64,000 nt of DNA from Petaurus breviceps papuanus (GCA_028583685.1 JAMXIF010001253.1:74521461-74585460), one strand, 5' to 3'. Positions 1-10,990 are shown, counted from the stretch's first letter. The notes: generated by a model not told the origin, from the sequence alone. Translations and numbers: made by a program.

Positions 1-500
1 TCTGGCCCATGGGAAGTGTGGGAGAGAGTAGAGAGAGCTCCAGCCTTCACTAGAACTCTCTGGGAGGCCTCAAGCTTCATAAGTCTTCATGCAGCAAGTC
101 ACTTTGGCCTTCTCTGGCTTATAGTTTCAAGGGAGAAAATTTAAGAGGCCAATCCCATTTCAGGTTGACAAAGGAAAAAAGATTCTGGGAACTTATGGGA
201 GGAGTTGGCAGTTTCCATCATGTCCCTCCTTGCTACTCTAGAAATCTCAAGGAGTTTCCTCTTGACTGAGATTAAGGACATTCTCCCTTTGTTAAGCTGA
301 GTTGCCCCGATCACTCCTTCACTCTGCATTGTTCAGTGTGTACTCTCCTACGTATACTTTCTCTGATTTCTTTTTGCTGTGATTTGGATAAATAGATTTC
401 TTTGCTATTTGCTGTGTGTGCTCATTGTGGAAAGCAACAGGAGAGGAGTCAAACCTTGGATATAGAGATTGGGGTTCCCTCCCCCCCAATAATCATGACA
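1..500 (+). mobile_element. possible LTR-like end (fossil, low confidence)
   Basis: A polyadenylation-like AATAGA/ATAAAT context near 389-396 is followed by a T/G-rich stretch and a C-rich end around 475-487, which resembles the R-U5 part of a retroviral LTR. No second LTR, primer-binding site or coding part was recognised. It could equally be ordinary unique sequence; the family is unassigned. Confidence 0.22.
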
Positions 501-1690
501 AATTGGTCAGGTATTGAACCCAATCATATTACCTAGACTAATAAAATTCAAGAGAATATGTAAATATACTTCTAGTCCATTACTCCCTCTCTCTGATGAG
601 AGCAGAGTAGTGACCTCTCACCCCAGTTTCCTACTTCCCTTCTTGGCAGTAATGAAAGTCTCCCTTGGAGAAAAGTGGGGAGAGAAGAGGCTAGTGATGT
701 CTCTTCTGCCTCCCTTTGAACTATACAATAATAATCCTTGCCACTGGTGGCCCCTCTCCACTCCCTTAGATCTTTCCTTAAGTTCACCCTCCTTTTCCTC
801 CTCTAGTGGACCAAGTAAAATATGATGACTAGTAACAGTTAATGGGGTGGAGGGGGAGGTGGAAAAGAAGAGAGAAATAGGGAAGCAGAAGAGTTACTCA
901 CCTTGGGAAGGAGTTTATGGAATTTTCCCATGAGCACCCCTTGAGCTCCATGAGCCTATCAGACCACTATGTTCCCACCCTCATCTAAGCTATTGTTCCT
1001 CCCCAAAGAAGACATGAGACAGAAACATATTATGCATTAGAATCAAATCTCAGCCTAATGGAGGTAAGAGAAAGAGAGACAGATACAGACACAGAAAGAC
1101 AGAGAGGCAGAAATTTGAAAAGATGGAAAGAGCATTTGGGAAATTGAGAACAGGGGAAGGATATTTCCCCCTCCCCTCATCCACATAATCTCCCAGGGCC
1201 CTGGACACCATGCTGCTAGCACCTACTAGGGCAGGGTCGGATAGAAGGAAAGTCAGTCTAAAAACACCATCTCCAGGTTTGGGGACAAGACGACTCCAGT
1301 GCCAGAGTGCACTTCCTCTACATACACCTCTATTGAAAGTTTCGTTTATATATCACCTATTCCATGAACATTTCCTTGGTTTCCACCTTTAGACAGCTGA
1401 AAATCATCTTTTCCTTTCTTAAATCAAATGTTCTTAGAATTCTTTATCTGGAACTTTATTTTATCCCATTTCCACCTTCGTCCTACTGAACAATAGTGTA
1501 ACTAGGGTAGAGTATCTGGGGCTTTGTCACAAGTCAGGACACTTTGAGGATGCTGCCAACACTTCCCTGGAGGTGCTTCTGCCCCTGCTCAAACTCCTTA
1601 TGGCAGCAGTTGCTGCAGTTTTTTTTCCACCAGTGCCCTTCCCACTCACCCTACACAGATTCTACCCATTGACAGATTTACTTTTAGCAA
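501..1690. other. unassigned sequence, no gene seen
   Basis: Mixed purine-rich and pyrimidine-rich stretches without a recognisable repeat head, RNA gene or coding domain. The open frame at 514-825 has low-complexity Ser/Pro/Leu composition and resembles no family known to me. A short GA-rich run lies at about 1064-1115. Confidence 0.5.
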
Positions 1691-1879
1691 GATAGATACT
1701 TCAGGGGTGGCCAGGTGGCTCAGCGAGTAAGAGCACCGGCTCCAGTGTTGGGACGACCTGGAGATCGAATCCCGGGCTCAGACACTCAGCACCAAACCCA
1801 GAAATAACTGGCCGTGTAACCTTGAGCAAGTTACTTAACCCCGATTGCTTAAAAAAAAAAAAAAAAGATAGATACTTCA
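1691..1879 (+). mobile_element. tRNA-headed, poly-A SINE with perfect TSD
   Basis: The SINE body is 1704-1866. It starts GGGGTGGCCAGGTGGCTCAG, has a B-box-like GATCGAATCC, a TTGAGCAAGTTACTTAACCC block and ends in poly-A. A perfect 13-bp TSD (GATAGATACTTCA) lies at 1691-1703 and 1867-1879. The poly-A tail points to mobilisation by L1 enzymes. Perfect TSD copies suggest a fairly recent insertion. This is the 'CTCAGCG' subtype, also seen near 52.3, 52.4 and 63.1 kb. Confidence 0.92.
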
Positions 1880-1994
1880 AAGTGTTCCTGGTTTTGCTTC
1901 CTCCTCCCAGCAATGATATCCCTTGCCCCATTTGGGAAGCACTCTTCCTCCATTCCAATGAAACCTTACTTCTCACAACTTCTATATCTTGCCC

Positions 1995-2165
1995 CAAGAT
2001 GAAAATATTACTGGTTACATTCTTTGCTAGTTCAGCATATTTATTTTTATATATGTCATGCCCCTTACCAAACTGTAACTCCTCGAGGACGGAAATTATC
2101 GTCTTCCATGTGTCTCCCACAGTGCCTGAACAGTGCCATGCATGTGCTGAATCCATGTTTGTTTT
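1995..2165 (+). repeat. old L2-like 3' tail fragment
   Basis: The order 'CTGTAACTCCTCGAGGACGG ... GTCTCCCACAGTGCCTG' matches the typical end of L2 3' regions (a 'gagggcaggg' block followed by 'cagtgcctg'). It is diverged and lacks a clear start. Confidence 0.45.
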
Positions 2166-2944
2166 TATTTTTATTTAATAGGATGCATTGTTACCATCGT
2201 TGTTTCTAGCAAATATTGAAGTCAACCTGAGAAATCACTGCAAGGAAATAAAATCTATGTCCTTAGTCAGATGCATCTGACAATTTCTCACAGCTCCAAT
2301 GTTCTTAAAATGTTTTATTTCAGGCAGTCTGGAAGAGTAACACACAGGAGCCAAGCAAATCAGCATTGAACCCTGTTGTTTGTGTGTTGTTTCTGAAAGC
2401 AATGTTTGTTTGCATCTTGGGAAGATTGTTTGGGGATTAAACAAGAGCCAATCCACAACTTTAAGCTGTTTTTCTCCATGTCTCGTTGACAGGCCCACTG
2501 GATAACTGTATGATGCTTGAATTATAAGTGGAGGATTCCAAGGGCATTGAATAAATTTAAGCTGAGTTTGGTAGTGAAACTAAAATTGTCTGGTTACAGA
2601 AGCAAGGAGGAACATCTTACTCTGGGATGACCACAGTCATACATAGCACAAGGAAACATGCAGCAGCTCAAGCCTCTGTGCTCAGAATTTATAATGACTT
2701 CTTGTCACCTTCATCCTTTGTCTTGACCTTCGTCTTGTATAAATACCTCGTATCAAGAAATGTTTGCATCCAAAGGAAAAGCTAGTAAAGAAGAAGATGG
2801 TATCAATCTAGTGTTAGGGTCAGAACCAAAGTGAAGGACAATGACTGAGCAGTGAACAAGAAAAATTCATAGAGAGCATATTAGAGTTGGCTGCGATTTA
2901 AGAAATAGCACTACTTATTCTATTTGCAAAGATGATTAGAGAAA
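2166..2944. other. unassigned sequence, no gene seen
   Basis: No repeat head, TSD pair, RNA gene or coding domain was recognised. The minus-strand open frame at 2235-2498 shows no familiar motif. Confidence 0.5.
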
Positions 2945-3565
2945 AAGGAAAAGAACCTCTATGTTCTAGAATCTTTACAGCAGTTTTCTGTGGTGACAAA
3001 GAAATGGAAATTGCAGAGGTGCTCATCAGTTGGGGAATGGCTGAACAGGGTGTGGTATATGATTGGGATGGACTACTACTATGCTATAAGAAATGATGAG
3101 CTCGATGATTTAGAAAGACCTGCATAAAATAACGATGAGAAAAATGATGAGAACCAAGAGAACATTGTGTACAGTAACAGCAAAATTGTTTTTAATATAC
3201 TTTGAGTGAATAAGTTATTTTGTTTATTATAAATGCTCAAATTAACTATAAAGGATATGTAAAGAAAGATCCTACCTGCTTCGAGAGAAAGAACTGATAA
3301 AAAGAAGTATGCATAAAATAATTTTACATACACATATCTATTTGTGTCTAATGACAGCCATCTCTAGGGTAAGGGTTGGGGGAAAGGAAGAAAAGAAGAA
3401 TATAAATAAATTTACATTATAATTTCGTTGTGTATTTGAAAAGAGTAGCAAGTTGTGCAGGATAGATTTGCAGTTTCATGTACAATCATCTTTTTATTGT
3501 ATTATGTTATGGAAATTCTTGCTTTAGTTCATAAATTATAAATAAAATAAATTTTTTAAAAGACT
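2945..3565 (+). mobile_element. L1 fragment: ORF2 C-terminus and 3' UTR
   Basis: Reading from 3026, the frame gives SVGEWLNRVWYMIGMDYYYA followed by IRND. This matches the C-terminal end of L1 ORF2, where a 'W-I..MWYIYTMEYYAAIKN' block is conserved. It is followed by AACCAAGAGAACATTGTGTA and AGTAACAGCAA, the usual start of the marsupial L1 3' UTR, then an A/T-rich tail near 3540-3560. The copy is severely 5'-truncated and non-coding. Confidence 0.82.
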
Positions 3566-3616
3566 GAGAACAAATATTAGGTACAAAAACTTGACCTTCA
3601 ATAGAGGAGGTATAAA

Positions 3617-3727
3617 GAAGAGGAAGGAAGGAAGGAAGGAAGGAAGGAAGGAAGGAAGGAAGGAAGGAAGGAAGGAAGGAAGGAAGGAGAGAGAGAGAAA
3701 GAAAGAATGAAAGGAAGGAAGGAAGAA
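3617..3727. repeat. (GGAA)n microsatellite
   Basis: About 17 uninterrupted GGAA/GAAG units are followed by a degenerate GAGA/GAAA portion and a return to GGAA. It is a simple polypurine repeat and likely length-polymorphic. Confidence 0.97.
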
Positions 3728-3736
3728 TCCAGTGAG

Positions 3737-4010
3737 TTCAACAAGTCAAAAAGACTGTATTTGTTAAGCACCTACTATGTGCTAGAAACAGTGCTAAATG
3801 TTGATGAAATAAAGGACAAAAAATAAATAATAGCCTCTGCTGTCACCAAGCACTCCTCTCCTTTTACCGACTGGAAAATGGAGTCTCATGGGGTAAAATG
3901 ACTGACCTAACAAAAAACAGCTAAATAGTAACAGAGTTGGTATTCATACCCTGGTCATCTGTCTCCTAACTCAGCACCCATCTCACCCCATACTCTTATG
4001 GAATTAGGCA
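3737..4010 (-). repeat. old L2-like plus CORE-SINE/MIR fragments
   Basis: The first part contains TTAAGCACCTACTATGTGCT followed by a gtgctaaat block, a common mammalian L2/CR1-associated unit. From about 3850 the reverse-complement MIR/CORE-SINE order is visible: 'actggaaaatggagtc', 'aaatgactgaccta', 'ctaaatagtaacagagttgg'. Both are heavily diverged. Confidence 0.55.
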
Positions 4011-4104
4011 AAAACTGTCAGGTAAAATCAGAAGGTTAACATAGCTAATAAAGAAAACTCATTTTAAACCAAAAAGAGAATGAATTGCCAGATTGATCCT
4101 CTGT

Positions 4105-4345
4105 AATATGGTGTTTGAGAGCTGGAGCTGGAGTCAGGAAGAGCCAGATTTGCATTCCACCTTAGAATCTCACTATGTGGCCCTGGGCAGCTTCTCTGAG
4201 TCTGTTTCCTGACCTATAAAAAGAAGATGTAACATCTCTTATATCTGCTTCACATAACTGCTATTCGACTCAAGCAAGGGGAGATAGGTTTTAAATACTT
4301 TGCAAACATTAAAGTGTCATGCCAATGTTAGTTGTTATTACTATT
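4105..4345 (+). repeat. CORE-SINE / MIR copy
   Basis: Visible in order: a GGAGTCAGGAAGAGC head, CTATGTGGCCCTGGGCA (B-box-distal block), TCTGTTTCCTGACCTATAAA (core), and a tail 'tttaaatactttgcaaacattaaagtg' of the L2-type end. It is an old, non-coding dispersed repeat. Confidence 0.8.
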
Positions 4346-4974
4346 GCACCACTAGATTATCTATTTTATGTCACCTGATGAACCTGCTTTCCTCTGTTCA
4401 TACAGGATCACATCAATATGATCTAAAACAGTGGTCTTAGGGTCAGATTTCCTATATTTTTAAAAGTATAGAATATTTGTCTGTTTGCACTACATAAACT
4501 AAATCTCTTCTTATTACAAATATTTGTTGATCTGAACATATTTTTCTGAACAAAAATATAGAATTCTAGATTATATATAGATATATATGTACACATATAT
4601 ATGTATGCATAGATAGATAGATAGATAGATATTCATTCATTCATTCATTCATTTATTTATTTATTTCCCTGATCTATCAGAAGCAATCTTAGAAAATGGC
4701 ATTCTAGAAAACCAAACAAATAATTGGCACCTGTAATACTGTTTAGGTCACTGTATTTACTGAAGGCTACTAAATATAATATTAAAGGGTACTAAATATA
4801 ATATTTAAAATAGATAAATTGTATATGATAACAAGTGTACTCAGCCTTTTACCAGGACAAATCAAAGAATAGAAAAACCATACAAAGGTGAACATTCACT
4901 GGATATGTTCATTCATTGCTGAGCAATAGAGAAAGCAACATTACTGATAATATAATATAACATAATCAACACAA
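4346..4974. repeat. A/T-rich unassigned stretch with GATA and ATTC microsatellites
   Basis: A TA-rich run at 4570-4605 leads into (GATA)n at 4609-4630, then (ATTC)n at 4632-4652 and (ATTT)n at 4653-4667. This is a compound microsatellite. The flanks show a direct repeat of 'actaaatataat' near 4770 and 4790 and no gene. Confidence 0.8.
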
Positions 4975-5235
4975 TCAATGTAATTTAACAAGTATTAAAC
5001 ACCTACTCTATACAAAGTATTATTACGTTAAGTTCTAGGAGAGATATAAAATTTAGATGAGACAATCCTTTATCCCCTTGAGTTCATAGTCTAATAGAAG
5101 AACAAGAAATATGTAACAATAGAGGCATGTTGTCTCTCCCCATTAGACTCCTTAAGGACAGTCTTTGAATCTCCAATGCTTAGCAGAGTGTCTGGCATAT
5201 AGTGAGAGCTTAATAAATGCTTGCTGACTGATAGA
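4975..5235 (+). repeat. old L2-like fragments
   Basis: 'aagtattaaacacctactctatacaaagtattatta' and 'gagttcatagtctaatagaag' follow the order of the widespread 'cacctactatgtgccaggcactg...gagctcacaatctaatgg' unit. At 5130-5235 an L2 end is clear: a CATTAGACTCCTTAAGGACA block, GTGTCTGGCATATAGTGA and TTAATAAATGCTTGCTGACT. Confidence 0.6.
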
Positions 5236-5289
5236 CAGCAGTATCACATGATAAGTACCTTAAAGGGGAACAAGATAAAGGGCTTAAAG

Positions 5290-5520
5290 GAAATATGGTG
5301 TGATAGAAAGAGCACAGGTTCCAGATTCAGAAGAAGAGTTCTAATACTCCTTCTGCCCCCTTCTTAACTGTAGATCCAAAGGTAAGTCATTTAACTCTGG
5401 GTTTCAGTTTCCTCATCAATAAAATGGAGATCTACTCAAAGCTTGTCCTATCTACTTCAAAAGGTTATTGTGAAGAAAGCTCTTTGTGAGCCTTAAGCTG
5501 TTATATAGTTTTAAGTTATG
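5290..5520 (+). repeat. CORE-SINE / MIR copy
   Basis: The order 'gtgatagaaagagcacaggttccagattcag', 'aagtcatttaactctgggtttcagtttcctcatc' and 'ttattgtgaagaaagctctttgtg' matches the head, core and L2-like tail of a MIR-class SINE on the plus strand. Confidence 0.75.
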
Positions 5521-6680
5521 ATGATAATGATGAGAGTAATCACGGAAATCTTTAAGCAGTTTGTTGTTGCTGTTTTTTAATACATAGGAATTCAACACGT
5601 AGTAGGCCAGTAAGTATGTTTCAGGCAAAGGGAAAAAAAAAATGACCAAAGACATAGATGCAGGGAATTGCATTTTCAGGGAACAAAGAGTGGTATAATT
5701 TGGTAAGAAAATGGAGTGTACAGAGGAAAGCAATAGGGGATAATGCAGGAAAGGTAAAATGGCATTAGATTTTGGAGCCATGAATGATAGGCTAAAGACT
5801 TTGAATTTTACTCATTATAAAACAGGGAGCTATTGAATATTTTTGAATAGTAATCACATGACTAGTATAAGAAATTAGTCTGGAAGTGGTATGAAGGCTT
5901 GTTTGGAAGTTGTAACACCTGTCTGGATATTATACCAAGCCCTATACGAGATTGATTCCAGTGGGAATACACAGAAAAGGGGAGACATAAAAAATGTTGT
6001 AAAAGTAGATATTATTTATAAGCTGGCTATATTCATTATTCAAAATGAGGATGAGGTTCTATTTTTTCCTATGTAACAGGAGGACCAACCAGTGGAGGCC
6101 AGTGCTGAGAGAATATGCAATTTGTTTTGCATGGTACCAACCCATGAGGAGGTTTGGGGAGCTGTCAGGAAAGAGCGCCCATTAGTTTGTTCCCCATTGT
6201 TCACCTTTTGGTCAAAATACAAATTGGTGTGAAGACTTCTGTAGAGAGCAAAGGTCAGGAATATAGCGGTAAGAGTACTAGATTGAGAATCTCTAGAATT
6301 GCCTGGAATTTCTTTAATCCCAGGCTATGATAGGGCTTTTGATAAGTCATTCAACCTCAACCTACCTAGTCCTCAGCTTCCTATATGTATTAATCACTAA
6401 GATATATTTTACTTCTAACATTCTATTTTAATAAATTGGAATTAAATTAAACAGTAGAAAATGGGAAGTCAGAAACAAGAAGCAAGTAAAAAAAAATAAG
6501 AGCTGACATCTACATAGATCCTTAGGATTTGCAGGTGCCAAGCAGAGACATGCAGCATCATAAAAAGCTTCTCCTTCATGAGTAGTTCAGCCTTATTGGG
6601 AAGAAGGCAATCTCACAGGTCCAAGAGAGATTATCAAAATGCCATCTTTTCATACTGACCCATGGAAAGTCAAGGTCAGG
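5521..6680. other. mostly unassigned; old interspersed-repeat remnant at 5745-5890
   Basis: The 5745-5890 part ('gagctattgaatatttttgaatagtaatcacatgac', 'aaattagtctgg') resembles the widespread old mammalian unit carrying 'gagccactgaag...agtgacatgatcag', whose class I cannot name with certainty. The rest shows no recognised repeat, RNA gene or coding domain. Confidence 0.45.
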
Positions 6681-6683
6681 AAG

Positions 6684-6722
6684 GTGTTGTTGCTGTTGCT
6701 GCTGCTGCTATTGCTGCTGTCT
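6684..6722. repeat. (TTG/CTG)n trinucleotide repeat
   Basis: A short interrupted run of GTTGTTGCTGTTGCTGCTGC type is followed by TGCTATTGCTGCTGTC. It is not in a recognised coding frame. Confidence 0.85.
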
Positions 6723-6799
6723 TTTTTCTCCAGGGGTTTATATAGATTTGGCTTTGGTTCAAATAGCTAATATGCCTCTTAATTAGAAAAATAAGGCTT

Positions 6800-6962
6800 G
6801 GGGTGGCTAGGTGGAGCAGTGAATAGAGCATCAGCCCTGGTGTCAGGAAGACCTGAGTTCAAATCCGGCCTCAGGCACTTGACACACTTACTAGCCATGT
6901 GACTTTGAGCAAGTCACCTAACCCCAATTGCCCTCCAAAAAAAAGAAAAAAGAAAAAGAAAG
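6800..6962 (+). mobile_element. tRNA-headed poly-A SINE ('GGTGGAGCAGTG' subtype)
   Basis: It starts GGGGTGGCTAGGTGGAGCAG, has a B-box-like GAGTTCAAATCCGGCC, then GTGACTTTGAGCAAGTCACC and TAACCCCAATTGCCCTCCAA, and an A-rich tail with G interruptions. Flanking direct repeats are not clear (only 'aaggctt'/'aaagctt'), so it is probably older than the copies with perfect TSDs. Confidence 0.88.
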
Positions 6963-7022
6963 CTTAAGCAATATAAGTAATACATTTTAAGCAAGCAAAA
7001 TAAGATACATTTTTGCCTGCAG

Positions 7023-7500
7023 AGTTTTGTTTTGGTTTTTTTTGACAAACAAAAACAGTCTGATTTATTGGTCTCATCACACACACACATATGTACACAA
7101 ATATAAATATTCCAATGTACAGATTTTACATGGGGTTCACGGATCCCCTTGCCCATTCTCAAGTTCTCCATCCAGTGCTCTGCACCAGGCCCTCTCCACT
7201 TTACACAACTCATCTCCAGGATCATCCTGTTGTGGTTTTGGAAACATTTCTTGGATGGAGCCTTGGGGTGAAGCTAAAGGGCAGGAGGCGAGGGAAGGGG
7301 AGAGGTCCTGCTCTCCCCTCCCTTCAGGTGCCTCCAAAGGGCCTGTTCCTTTTCAATGGCACCTATAGGGTACTGGGTTGAACAGTCTACTCTTCCCTAT
7401 GGTACAGGGCCCTGGGATGTACCTTCCCGGGCTCTGGCTTCCACCTTCCGCAATTCATGTAAAAGGGGACTCTGAACAAACTTTGGAGCTGCAGAACCTA
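7023..7500 (-). other. possible host exon or retrocopied 3' end (speculative)
   Basis: Read on the minus strand, an acceptor-like tract (TTCTCTGTGTCATTTTGTAG, ending at 7498) precedes a 75-nt stretch at 7497-7423 that is open in two frames and is followed by a donor-like GT at 7422-7421 (GGGAAG/GTACAT). Further on, an open frame at 7337-7137 ends FPKPQQDDPGDELCKVERAW plus 18 residues and a stop. AATAAA lies at 7069-7064 and an A-rich run (minus strand) at about 7045-7025. I do not recognise the protein. It could also be the GC-rich 5' part of the neighbouring HAL1, or chance. Confidence 0.2.
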
Positions 7501-7540
7501 CAAAATGACACAGAGAAGCTAACCTCCCACTGATGACAAC

Positions 7541-10185
7541 CCAGCAGGCCGGCAGGAATCGGCCAGCTCAGTGCTCTGGGAGCCAAGCCCAGTCCCACAT
7601 CGACGCTTTAGCCCCAGGGCGGGCCTGACCAGCCCCCGGCAGGAGGGACTCCAGATCAGCAGCAGCTGTGCCACTTCCAGAATTATCAACACATAGATGT
7701 GAAGGACAAAGTGAGAGGTGGTCAGTGCAGGCTGGACTTTCAGACCAGTAGGTGGGAGAGCCTCGGCTTTTGCCCCTAGGGCAAGAATCCACTGAGATGC
7801 CTTGGCTCAGCCGGCACCACATTGCAGCTTCACCTCCTGGCCTGCAGAGTGTAAGGGGACCAAGCACCAGTCTGAGGGGTAATCACTCTTGCTTTAACCT
7901 GCTTGGATCTGGATTGCAGTCTAGGGTGGAGGTCCTGGGGTGTGTGACCAGCTTGCCAGAGCGTGTGGAGGCCCCAGAGAGGGCACCCAACTAATACCTC
8001 CTGCAGCTGAGAAAACCCCAGCATTTGGGATGAAAGCTCCCCTGTCTGGTGGCAGAGTCCTACTGTGGCAAAAAGCCCAGGGGTCAAGTGGCTGAGGGGC
8101 GACATGACCTGGCAAAGGAAACAAAGCAAACAGAAGATTCCAACATTAGACTCCTATTTTGGGGACAAAAAGGAGCAAAGCATGGAACAGGAGGAAGACA
8201 GTGAATTCAGAACTCCTTCACCAAAAGCTTCAAAGGAAAATACAAGCTGGTTACAGGCCATAGAGGACCTTAAGAAGCAGATAAGAGGAGGAAAAATTAG
8301 GAAGAGAAAGGAGAACAATGCAAGAAAATTACAAAATGAGTCAACAGCCTGACTGAGGAAAATCACACCTTAAAAAACAGACTGACTCAATTGGCAAAAG
8401 AGGCTCAAAAAGGCAATGAGGAGAGAAATGCCTTGAAAAACCGAATTTGCCAGATGGAAAAAGAATCTCAAAAGCTCAATGAAGAGAATCGTTCCCTCGG
8501 ATTTAGATTGGAGCAAAGGGAAGCTAGTGACTTTAAGAGAAATCAAGATGATGTTAAACAGATCCAAACAAATGAAAGAATAGAAGGCAATGTGAAATAT
8601 CTCATGGGAAAAACCACTGACCTGGAAAATAGATCCAGGAGAGATAATTTAAAAATTATTGGACTATCTGGAAGCCATGATCAGGGAAGGAACCTAGAAA
8701 TCATCCTCCAAGAAATTCTAAAGGAAAATTGCCCTGATGTTTTAGAACCAGAAGGCAAAATAGAGGTTGAAAGAATCCACCGATCACTTCCTGAAAATGA
8801 TCCCAAACAGAAAACTCCTAGGAATGTTATAGCCAGGTTCTGGAATTCCCAGATCAAGGAGAGAATATTACAAGCAGCCAGGAAGAAACAATTTGAATAT
8901 TGTGGTAACACAATCAGGATAACCCAGGATCTGGCAGCTTCTATACTGAGGGATCAAAGGGCCTGGAATAGGATATTCCGGAGGGCAGAGGATCTGGGAT
9001 TAAAACCAAGAATCACCTACCCAGCAAAACTGAGTATCATCTTTCAGGGGAAAATATGGTCATTCAGTGGAATAGAGGACTTTCAAGCATTCTTAATAAA
9101 AAAAAAAAAAGCAGAGTTGAATAGAAAATTTGACATCCAGATACAAGAAGCAAGAGAAGCTTGAGAAGGTAAACAGGGAAAAGAAATCATAAGACACTGA
9201 TCAAAGTTGAACTATTAACATTCCTACATGGAAAGATGATCATTGTAACTGATAAAACTTTTCTCAGTATGAAAATAGTTGAAGGGAATAGAAATATATA
9301 TGTTTATATCAGAGGGTATATGGGCATATGAATACAGCTATACATAGATAGAGGGCACAGGATCAATATAATAGGAAGGGATGATACTTAAAAGGGGAAA
9401 TTAAGAGGTGAGAGAGAAATATAATGAGAGGAGATGGGAAGAGACAGAATGGAGTAAACTATCTCATAAAGAAGAGGCAAGAGTAAAGGGTTACAATGGA
9501 GGGGAAGAATAGGAAGGCAAAAGGGAATGGGTCAACCTTATTCTCACTGAATTTGGCTGGGGAGGGAATGAAATACACACTAAATAGGGTATTTCACCTT
9601 ACAGGAGAGTAGGGGGAATAGGGAATGATGGAAGGGAGGGCAGGCTGGAGGGGAGGGAAGCTGGAAGCACTCACTTTTGAAAAGTGACGGGATCAAAGTA
9701 GAGAACAGAACAAGTGGGTGGTGGAACAGGAGTGAGGGAACTATAGTCAGTCTTTTACAATATATCTACTATGTTAATGTTTTGCACTAGCTACACATGT
9801 ACAATCTATACTGAACTGCTTACCACAGTAAGGGTGGAGGACAAGGGAGGAAGGGAATGAATCTGGAATTCAAAGTTTTAAAATCAAATGTTTAAAATTA
9901 TATATACATATATACTATTATTAATACTATCTTACATGTAATTGGGAAAGAAGATATATAGGCACTTGGGCATAGAGATCCACCATTTCCTACTGGAAAA
10001 ATCTAAGGGGGTATGGGAGAAGATATGGGAGAAAGCATATTGGAGGAGGGGATATCCTGTGGGACTGCCATTCTGGGGTGGTGGGTAGGGGAAAAACAGG
10101 GAGAAAATTTGTAACTCAAAATCTGGTGGAAATTAATGATGTAAATCAGAAGTTAATAAAGCATTTGAAAAATGAAAAAAAAAAA
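7541..10185 (+). mobile_element. HAL1 (half-L1) retrotransposon, copy 1
   Basis: A GC-rich leader (about 7541-8100) precedes an L1-type ORF1 and then about 1 kb of purine-rich, non-coding 3' region ending AATAAAGCATTTGAAAAATG plus poly-A near 10185. No endonuclease or RT frame lies between ORF1 and the tail. This ORF1-only architecture defines HAL1 elements, known in mammals including marsupials, which depend on L1 ORF2 supplied in trans. The 5' boundary is uncertain and I found no matching TSD. Confidence 0.8.
8065..9164 (+). pseudogene. L1-type ORF1 protein gene of HAL1 copy 1 (one frame break)
   Basis: ORF1p is an RNA-binding, trimeric coiled-coil chaperone of L1-type ribonucleoproteins. 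The N-terminal part is open at 8065-8352; the likely native start is the ATG at 8105 (MTWQRKQSKQK). The reading then continues in another frame, open at 8391-9164 (257 codons). Residues 1-70 of this second part are a Leu/Glu-rich coiled coil. DLENRSRRDNLKIIGL opens the RRM domain, and RAWNRIFRRAEDLGLKPRIT followed by YPAKLSIIFQGK is the conserved C-terminal domain. Length and motif order match marsupial L1/HAL1 ORF1p. The single break near 8340-8390 means no full protein is made as read, but the copy is much better preserved than copy 2. Confidence 0.85.
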
Positions 10186-10235
10186 CTAAAAAATACCAAA
10201 AGGGGCTAGAGTAACTATCAACTTTTGACATTATT

Positions 10236-10432
10236 TCTTACCAGGGTCATCTCCAGCAGTCCAGATCTATATCTTGCCACTGGACCCAGATGACTCCAGA
10301 GGAGAAAGAAAGGCTGACAACCTTGCACAGCCCTCCTTCGCATAAATACAGTTCATTTGCAAGTCACAGCATCGTTTTCTAGATATCATGGTCCTCTTCC
10401 AGAATGAAGGGCAAACAGCATAGTTCTTATTA
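10236..10432 (+). mobile_element. SINE-type repeat with RTE-like LINE tail, copy 1
   Basis: Blocks CCAGGGTCATCTCCAGCAGT, TATCTTGCCACTGGACCCAG and ATGACTCCAGAGGAGAAAGA lead to an end 'atatcatggtcctcttccagaatgaagggcaaac'. The same end occurs at 16110-16160 and, as a reverse complement, at the 3' end of the LINE at 55.55 kb. The 5' head is missing. Confidence 0.65.
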
Positions 10433-10439
10433 GGAACTA

Positions 10440-10990
10440 AAATCACCCTACTCCTTACACGTTCAATAAGAAAAACAGTGTGATTAGCCAAGATGATATA
10501 GGCAGAGATGTATTCCAAGAAGATATGAGAGGATAGGTTGGGTGAGGTTAGGTTGTGAGAGATAGACAAAGGAATTTTGCCTAGATGAGATAGAAAATAG
10601 TGACCCATAAACAGCTTTTAATCAGAAAAATGACATGATGAAAGCAATGTTTAGGGAAGATTAGTCTGACATCTGGGTACAAGATGGATTAGCAAGGGAA
10701 AGAATGGAATCTGGAAGACTAGCCTAGAGCCTGTTAAAATAGCCCTGATGTGAGGTGATGATGGTTTGAACTGGGGTGGTGGCAGTAAAACCAGAGTGAA
10801 AAGAATGTATATGAGAGACATTCCAAAGGATGAGCTAATGGCATCTGGTGGCTGACTACCTATGGGAGATAAAGGTAGGGAATGAATCAAAAGATCATTG
10901 AAAGTTTTCATTCCCAGGTGACTAGGAGAAAGGTGGTGCCACTGGCTATTGAAAAGGGGAGTTGGTACTCTCTCATTATTCCTGGTCTTT
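10440..10990 (+). repeat. old mammalian interspersed-repeat fragment, class uncertain
   Basis: 'aatcagaaaaatgacatgatgaaag', 'gaagattagtctgacatctgg', 'gcctgttaaaatagccctgatgtgaggtgatgatggtttgaactggggtggtggcag' follow the order of a very widespread old repeat ('gtgacatgatcag...gatcactctgg...gaggtgatgagggcctgaac..gggtggtggcag'). Similar pieces occur at 5.75, 24.9, 36.8, 50.5, 53.5 and 55.2 kb. Confidence 0.6.

Noticed and set aside
1701-2178. Overlapping frames of 151 and 118 codons on both strands
   Set aside because: Built largely on a SINE and an L2-like end; no protein motif.
6684-6722. CTG/TTG run as a possible poly-Leu or poly-Gln coding tract
   Set aside because: Short, interrupted and not in a credible reading frame.
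8154-8911. Minus-strand frames opposite HAL1 ORF1
   Set aside because: Shadows of the ORF1 coding strand; the plus-strand protein has recognisable L1 ORF1 motifs.
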